From contig NC_084795.1 of NCBI RefSeq assembly GCF_963169125.1, positions 134,209,701-134,273,700 on the forward strand: a stretch of DNA of 64,000 nt. The letters run 5' to 3'. This document shows positions 59,124-64,000 of this stretch, one piece after another. The stretch comes from Humulus lupulus (taxonomy: Eukaryota > Streptophyta > Magnoliopsida > Rosales > Cannabaceae). Every line of letters begins with the position of its first letter. Position 1 is the stretch's first letter. Below the pieces are notes generated by a model. It saw only the letters and a list, made by a program, of their open reading frames with translations. It made no database searches and was not told the origin of the DNA. The position numbers and the translations under genes are program-made.

Positions 59124-59682
59124 TCAGCTTCTTAGTGTTGGAACCCCTAATAATGTATTGATTCATTCTGGTGCTACGCATTCTTTTGTTGCTTGTAGTA
59201 TTATTGATAGACTGTGTAGACCCTGTGATTTTTATGCTATGGGGTTTGGTACTTTGTTACCCACTGGAGAGTTAGTGGTATCCAGGAGATGGGTCAGATC
59301 TTTGCTAGTGACAGTGGTGGGTAGAGAGTTATCAGTGGATTTGATAGAGGTTGTTATGACTGACTTCGATATGATACTGGGTATGGATTAGTTGGCAAAG
59401 TATGGGGCAACCATTGATTGCAGAAGGAAGATGGTCACCTTTAAGCCTGAAAGTGAGGATACTTTTGTGTTTGTTGGTACTGTGCATAGACCTCACATTC
59501 CTATGATTTTTGTATTGAGATCTAGGGATCTATTGCAAAGAGGTTGCATTGGATTCTTAGCCAGTGTGGTTGATACCACTCAGGTCATGCCAGTGAGACC
59601 AGACTTGTTTGTGAATTTCTGGATGTGTTTCCAGAAGATTTGCCATGGTTGCCACCACACAAAGAAATTGAGTTCGTTATAG
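59124..59682 (+). pseudogene. Protease of the plus-strand Tekay element
   Basis: LIHSGATHSFVACSIIDRLC near 59158, where DSGATHS is expected (Asp reads His); then FGTLLPTGELVVSRRWVRSL and MTDFDMILGMD, a TAG at 59389-59391 where Trp is expected, then LAKYGATIDCRRKMVTF. A frameshift near 59600 separates it from RT ([13 protein letters not shown] side versus [17 protein letters not shown]). Confidence 0.88.
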
Positions 59683-61031
59683 AACTGGCACCAGCGACGG
59701 AGCTAATGTCTAGAGCACCTTACAGAATGGCCCCAGCTGAGTTGAAAGAATTAAAAGTACAGTTGCAAGAGCTGTTAGATTTGGGTTTTATCAGACCTAG
59801 TTTCTCACCTTGGGGTGCGCCAATTCTGTTTGTGAAGAAGAAGGATGGTTCTCTGAGAATGTGTATTGATTACAGAGAACTGAATAAGCTGACAATTAAG
59901 AATAAGTATCCTTTGCCAAGGATAGATGATCTATTTGATTTGTTGCAAGGTAAGAAGGTATTCTCAAAGATTGACCTTCGTTCTGGTTATCATTAGTTGA
60001 GGGTCAAGGAAGGAGATATACCAAAGATTGCTTTTCGTACCAGGTATGGGCATTATGACTTCTTAGTTATGTCATTTGGATTGACTAATGCCCCTGCCGC
60101 TTTTATGGATCTAATGAACAGAGTGTTCAAGGATTATCTGGACTAGTTTATGATCGTCTTCATTGATGATATTCTGGTATATTCTTAGTCTGAGTCAGAG
60201 CATGAGCAGCGTCTGATGTTGGTTCTACAGAGACTGAGAAAACACAGATTGTTTGCAAAGTTCAAGAAATGTGAGTTTTGGTTATCTTAGGTATCCTTTC
60301 TTTGGTATATTGTCAGTAAGGAGGGGATTAAAGTAGATCCAGCGAAGATCAAAGCGGTCAGAGATTGGCCAAGGCCAAGGAATGCTTCTGAGGTTAGGAG
60401 TTTCCTTGGATTGGCAGGTTAATTTAGGCATTTCGTGGAAGGGTTCTCAAAGATAGCTAGTGCTTTAATTGAGCTAACACGCAAGAGCCAGAAATTTGTG
60501 TGGTCAGATAAATGTGAGAACAGCTTCCAGGAACTGAAGCAGAGATTGATTACAGCTCAGATCCTGAGTCTTCTGACAGATTAGGAGAATTTTGTGATTT
60601 ACTGTGATGCTTCTCATCAGGGTTTCGGCTGTGTTCTCATGCAACCAGAGAAGGCAATTGCTTATGCTTCTCGTCAGTTGAAGGAGTATGAAAAGAGATA
60701 TCCCACTCATGATTTAGAGTTGGCAGTTGTGGTTTTTTATTTAAACATATGGAGGCATTATCTTTATGGAGAGAAGTGTGAGATCTATACAGACCACAAG
60801 AGTCTAAAGTACTTCTTCACCCAGAAAGATCTTAATATGAGGCAAAGGCCTTGGCTGGAGTTGGTAAAAGATTATGACTGTGAGATTCTGTATCATCCAA
60901 GAAAGGCCAACGTGGTAGCTGATGCTTTAAGCAGGAAGGGTCTGGGACAGATTCATGGTATGAGGCTGATAGCCAGAGAGTTAGCAGATGATATGACCAG
61001 AGCTGGTATAGAGTTATTGGTGGGCTAGTTG
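59625..61031 (+). pseudogene. Reverse transcriptase and RNase H of the plus-strand Tekay element
   Basis: One uninterrupted frame apart from point stops. Motifs: [51 protein letters not shown], a stop, [33 protein letters not shown] (catalytic DD intact, near 60150-60180), [32 protein letters not shown], then RNase [41 protein letters not shown] and [20 protein letters not shown]. Stops at about 59994, 60144, 60187, 60288, 60422, 60582 and 61027. Confidence 0.92.
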
Positions 61032-62483
61032 GCTAACATTACGCTACAGTCTACACTATTGGAGAGAATCAAGGAGGGTTAGTTGAGTGATCCACAGCTA
61101 ATCAAGATCAGAGAGGATTTTCTGGCTGGAGCATCCAGAGATTATACAGTGTCTGAGGTAGGCTTGCTGAGATATAAAGGGTGGATATGTGTTCCGCTGG
61201 ACACTGCTTTGAGGCGAGAGATTCTGGATGAATCTCATACTACACCTTACTCTTTGCATCCAGGCACCACGAAGATGTATCAAGATGTGAGATCGTTGTA
61301 TTGGTGGCTGCGGATGAAGAGGGATGTAGTGGAATATGTGGCTAAGTGCTTGACTTGTTAATAGGTCAAGGCTGAGCATCAGAGGCCGGCAGGTTTATTG
61401 CAGCATCTGGATATCCCATAGTGGAAATGGGAAGACATCACAATGGATTTCGTGGTGGGCTTACCCAGGACTGTTGGCCAGCATGATTCTATTTGGGTGA
61501 TAGTGGATCGCTACACCAAGTCAGCTCACTTCTTGCCAGTGAGGACTACTTATACAGTTGACCAGTATGCAGATCTCTTTGTGAGAGAGATTGTGCATCT
61601 CCATGGAGCACCGAGGTCGATCGTGTCAGATCGGGACCCCACTTTTACCTCCAAGTTCTGGGGGAGTTTGCAGAAGGCCATGGGGACACAATTAAAGTTC
61701 AGTACCGCTTATCATCCTCAGACAGATGGGAAATCTGAGAGGACAATATAGATTTTAGAGGACATGCTGAGAGCATGTGTGCTGGACTTTGGTGGATCTT
61801 GGAGTAATTATCTACCTTTGATAGAGTTCTCCTACAACAACAGTTATCAATCTACCATTGGAGTTGCACCTTATGAGATGCTGTATGGTAGGAAGTGCAG
61901 ATCTCCCATTCATTGGGATGAGACAGGTGAAAGGAGATACTTAGGTCTTGAGGCAGTGCAGAGGACCAGTGAGGCCATTGAAAAGAATAGAGCTCGGATG
62001 CTTACTTCTCAGAGTAGGCAGAAGAGCTATGTAGATCCCAAGCGCAGGAATGTGGAGTTCCAAGTGGGAGACTATGTTTTCCTTAGAGTCTCGCCATGGA
62101 AAGGGGTGGGAAGATTTGGGAAGAAAGGCAAGCTAAGTCCTAGATTTGTAGGTCCATTTGAAATCCTGGAGAGGGTTGGTCAAGTGGCGTACAGATTGGC
62201 TTTGCCTCTGGCGTTGTCGGCCGTGCATAATGTATTTCATGTATCAGCTCTTTGGAGGTATGTATCTGATGTGAGACATATTTTCAGTTATGAAGATCTG
62301 GAGCTTGAGCCAGATCTCTCCTTTAAGGAGCAGCCAGTCCAAATTCTGGATAGGAAGGATAAGGTCCTCAGGAATAAGACGATAACTTTGGTTAAGGTAT
62401 TGTGGAGGAAAAACAAGGTCGAGGAAGCGACCTGGGAGCTAGAGTCAGATATGCAGGATCAGTATCCTGAGTTTTTCAGGTAA
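61032..62483 (+). pseudogene. Integrase with chromodomain-like tail, plus-strand Tekay element
   Basis: Same frame as RT. HHCC: HPGTTKMYQDVRSLYWWLRM, VEYVAKCLTC, two stops, VKAEHQRPAG. Core: MDFVVGLPRTVGQHDSIWVI (61443), SIVSDRDPTFTSKFWGSLQK, HPQTDGKSERTI; D, D and E present. C-terminal 61764-62483 is a clean 239-codon stretch: SYNNSYQSTIGVAPYEMLYG, GRFGKKGKLSPRFVGPFEIL, VHNVFHVSALWRYVSDVRHI, ITLVKVLWRKNKVEEATWEL. Stop TAA at 62481-62483. Confidence 0.93.
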
Positions 62484-62505
62484 ATTTCGAGGATGAAATT
62501 TCTGT

Positions 62506-62519
62506 AAGGAGGGGATAAT
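62506..62519 (+). promoter_or_regulatory. Polypurine tract of the plus-strand Tekay element
   Basis: AAGGAGGGGATAAT just before the LTR start at 62520; it follows the typical TTTCGAGGATGAAATTT tail after the pol stop. Confidence 0.8.
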
Positions 62520-64000
62520 TGTAGTACCCCAAATTCTCTGATGTCTTTTAATGGCGGGAATAGTAGGCTGGGAGGGCCATACTTGTTTAATTATGCCATT
62601 AAATGAGTATATGCATGTTTATGTGAATTATATTATACATTGTATGCATAAATGTATAATGTGGGTTTGTTCGAGCTATTCGGCATAAAACGATCTTGGA
62701 ATATTGATTAGCAGTCTAGTCATAACAGGTTTAAGTTCGGGACTCGGGATGAGTCTTGGGGTGATTTTAATGATTAGAGCGTTACCGGGAATTAAAGGGT
62801 AACGGGATATAAATTATTGGTGTTTGAGACTATTGAGAACAACGGGAATTGGAGAGGACAATTTTGCCCTTGGGAGTCTTTAGAAACCCTTAATTGACCT
62901 AGCGGTATAATGGTCTTTTTACCCCTAGGACAGATATAAGACTTTTATGGCTATAGAGATGAAGAGAAATAGAGTATAATCAAGAGCTTACCCGTACCTT
63001 CCTTCTCCTTCATCTTCTTTGTGATTTTTGAGCCATTGTTGAGGATTCAAGCTTGGGAAGTAAGTCTTGGGAGTATGGGAGAGTGTTCTACCATTGAAGA
63101 GCATCATAACCTGCGTTTGAGGTAAGTTTCTAGCCACTAGTTCCCTGGTTTGCTTTGTTTTGGTTTTTTGTTTCAGCTTGTGATTTTGTTGTGGATAGTT
63201 GGAATTAATGGAAGTTTTGGTTGGGGTTTAACTTTGCTTTTGATAAGGGTGTAATGTAGATCAAGTTTGGGGGTTGTATTGGATGTTTTGGTGGTGTTTG
63301 GGCTTGGTTTGAAAGGTTGGTTCCAAGGAAAATCGCATGGGAGGAAAAACCAGAGATTTGGCTGAACTGTTGGTTAGGCCGCGGCATGGCCAGGGAGGTC
63401 CACGGCTTTAGAGGGGTGCTAAAGGAGGCCGCCTCTGTTTGAGGGGCGGGCCACGGCATGGCCAGGGAGGGCCGCGGCCCTTAGTGGCAATTTTGCCAGA
63501 AATAAGTTTTTGGCTTGGGGATTCTAGCGTTAGGCCTCGGGATCGATTCTACTACCCGGTTTAGTAGGATTCGATGTCCTGGAGGCTAGGTTTTGGTTCG
63601 GGAACCCTTTGTTATTCATTTTATTGATGGAATCCCATAATTGGTTATGACCAGGTAACCGCTAAGGGACAAAAAGACAGGTCGTTCTCAAGGGTCGTTC
63701 TTATATTAATTCTCGCTCGAACCAGAGGTAAGAAAACTGCACCCCAAATATGACATGCGTGGTTGTTCATAAGGCATGTTGATTGTGTAAATGTGGACAT
63801 CGCTTGATTATTGAATGCATAGAAAATCTTTCTCACTCGTGCATGGTACTGACTAATTAGTCAAATTTGGCAAAGGTGTTAGTATCAACTGTGAAGTTGT
63901 GACTCATTAGTTAAGTTCGGCAGTGGTACTGGGCACTGGTCACACGGTGCTGACTCATAAGTCAGGAACAGCCTTAGCGTGTTCAACGCAAGCCAATAAA
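62520..64000 (+). repeat. 3' LTR of the plus-strand Tekay element, truncated by window end
   Basis: Starts TGTAGTACCCC. Aligns with 52851 onward, but lacks about 90 bp near 62640 that the 5' LTR has (52970-53060). GC-rich words (GGCCGCGGCATGGCCAGG) at 63378-63480. The minus-strand ORFs at 63205-63459 and 63645-63836 are not genes. Confidence 0.92.

Larger units (their letters stand above)
52851..64000 (+). mobile_element. Plus-strand Tekay element, 3' LTR cut by window end
   Basis: 5' LTR 52851-55199, leader, gag (55624-56839), solo LTR insert (56845-59118), protease, RT, RNase H, integrase (to 62483), polypurine tract and 3' LTR from 62520. The two LTRs share TGTARTRCC starts and long blocks. 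The frame from 59625 to 62483 has no indels, only point stops, so it is the youngest-looking pol in the window. Confidence 0.93.

Noticed and set aside
1..64000. Host genes, tRNA/rRNA genes, CRISPR arrays, DNA transposons
   Set aside because: None seen: every coding signal belongs to retroelement gag or pol or the Tat antisense ORF, and no cloverleaf, rRNA or spaced-repeat array was recognised by eye.

Overview
This window is nuclear DNA of a flowering plant, probably a dicot with a large repeat-rich genome. I see no host gene, tRNA, rRNA or CRISPR array. Almost every base belongs to LTR retrotransposons, mostly decayed. Four kinds are present: Ty3/gypsy chromoviruses of the Tekay/Del type (LTRs of about 2-2.4 kb, pol ending in a chromodomain-like ATWE block), one Ty3/gypsy Tat-lineage element (0.6 kb LTRs, second RNase H, spliced antisense ORF), and two Ty1/copia elements. 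The species cannot be named from the sequence alone.

Layout. 1-1116 is part of a minus-strand family-A LTR; 1117-4800 is a minus-strand Tekay remnant (LTR plus integrase end). 5054-6561 is the start of copia-2. At 6562 copia-2 is cut by a minus-strand Tekay element (LTR 6562-11086, pol 11087-14915), whose LTR holds a solo LTR (8119-10455, TSD ATTAA). At 14916 that Tekay is cut by copia-1, whose own sequence is spread over 14916-52074. Copia-1 holds (a) a full-length family-A Tekay element, 19720-29471 (TSD CCAGG), and (b) a rearranged family-A element, 30576-48928, carrying a complete Tat element (30855-41170, TSD GACAT) and a solo LTR (46089-48494, TSD GATCA). The copia-1 3' LTR is cut at 52075 by a minus-strand LTR, itself cut at 52851 by a plus-strand Tekay element that runs past the end of the window and contains a solo LTR (56845-59118, TSD ACAGG). 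The deepest chain is six levels: copia-2, Tekay, copia-1, LTR, Tekay, solo LTR.

How the parts work. Each element would encode gag (particle), protease, reverse transcriptase/RNase H and integrase, driven by its LTR promoter and primed from a tRNA site. No element here has an intact reading frame, so none can be autonomous. Many stops look like C-to-T changes in CAG/CAA/CGA codons, as expected of long-methylated silent DNA.

Most interesting signals: a stem-loop block shared by the leaders of copia-1 and the family-A gypsy element; an unrecognised acidic leader ORF in the family-A element; a palindrome cassette in Tekay LTRs whose core differs between subfamilies while the spacer is similar; a spliced antisense ORF in the Tat element whose first two predicted introns preserve frame; and an inverted, LTR-bounded family-A element.
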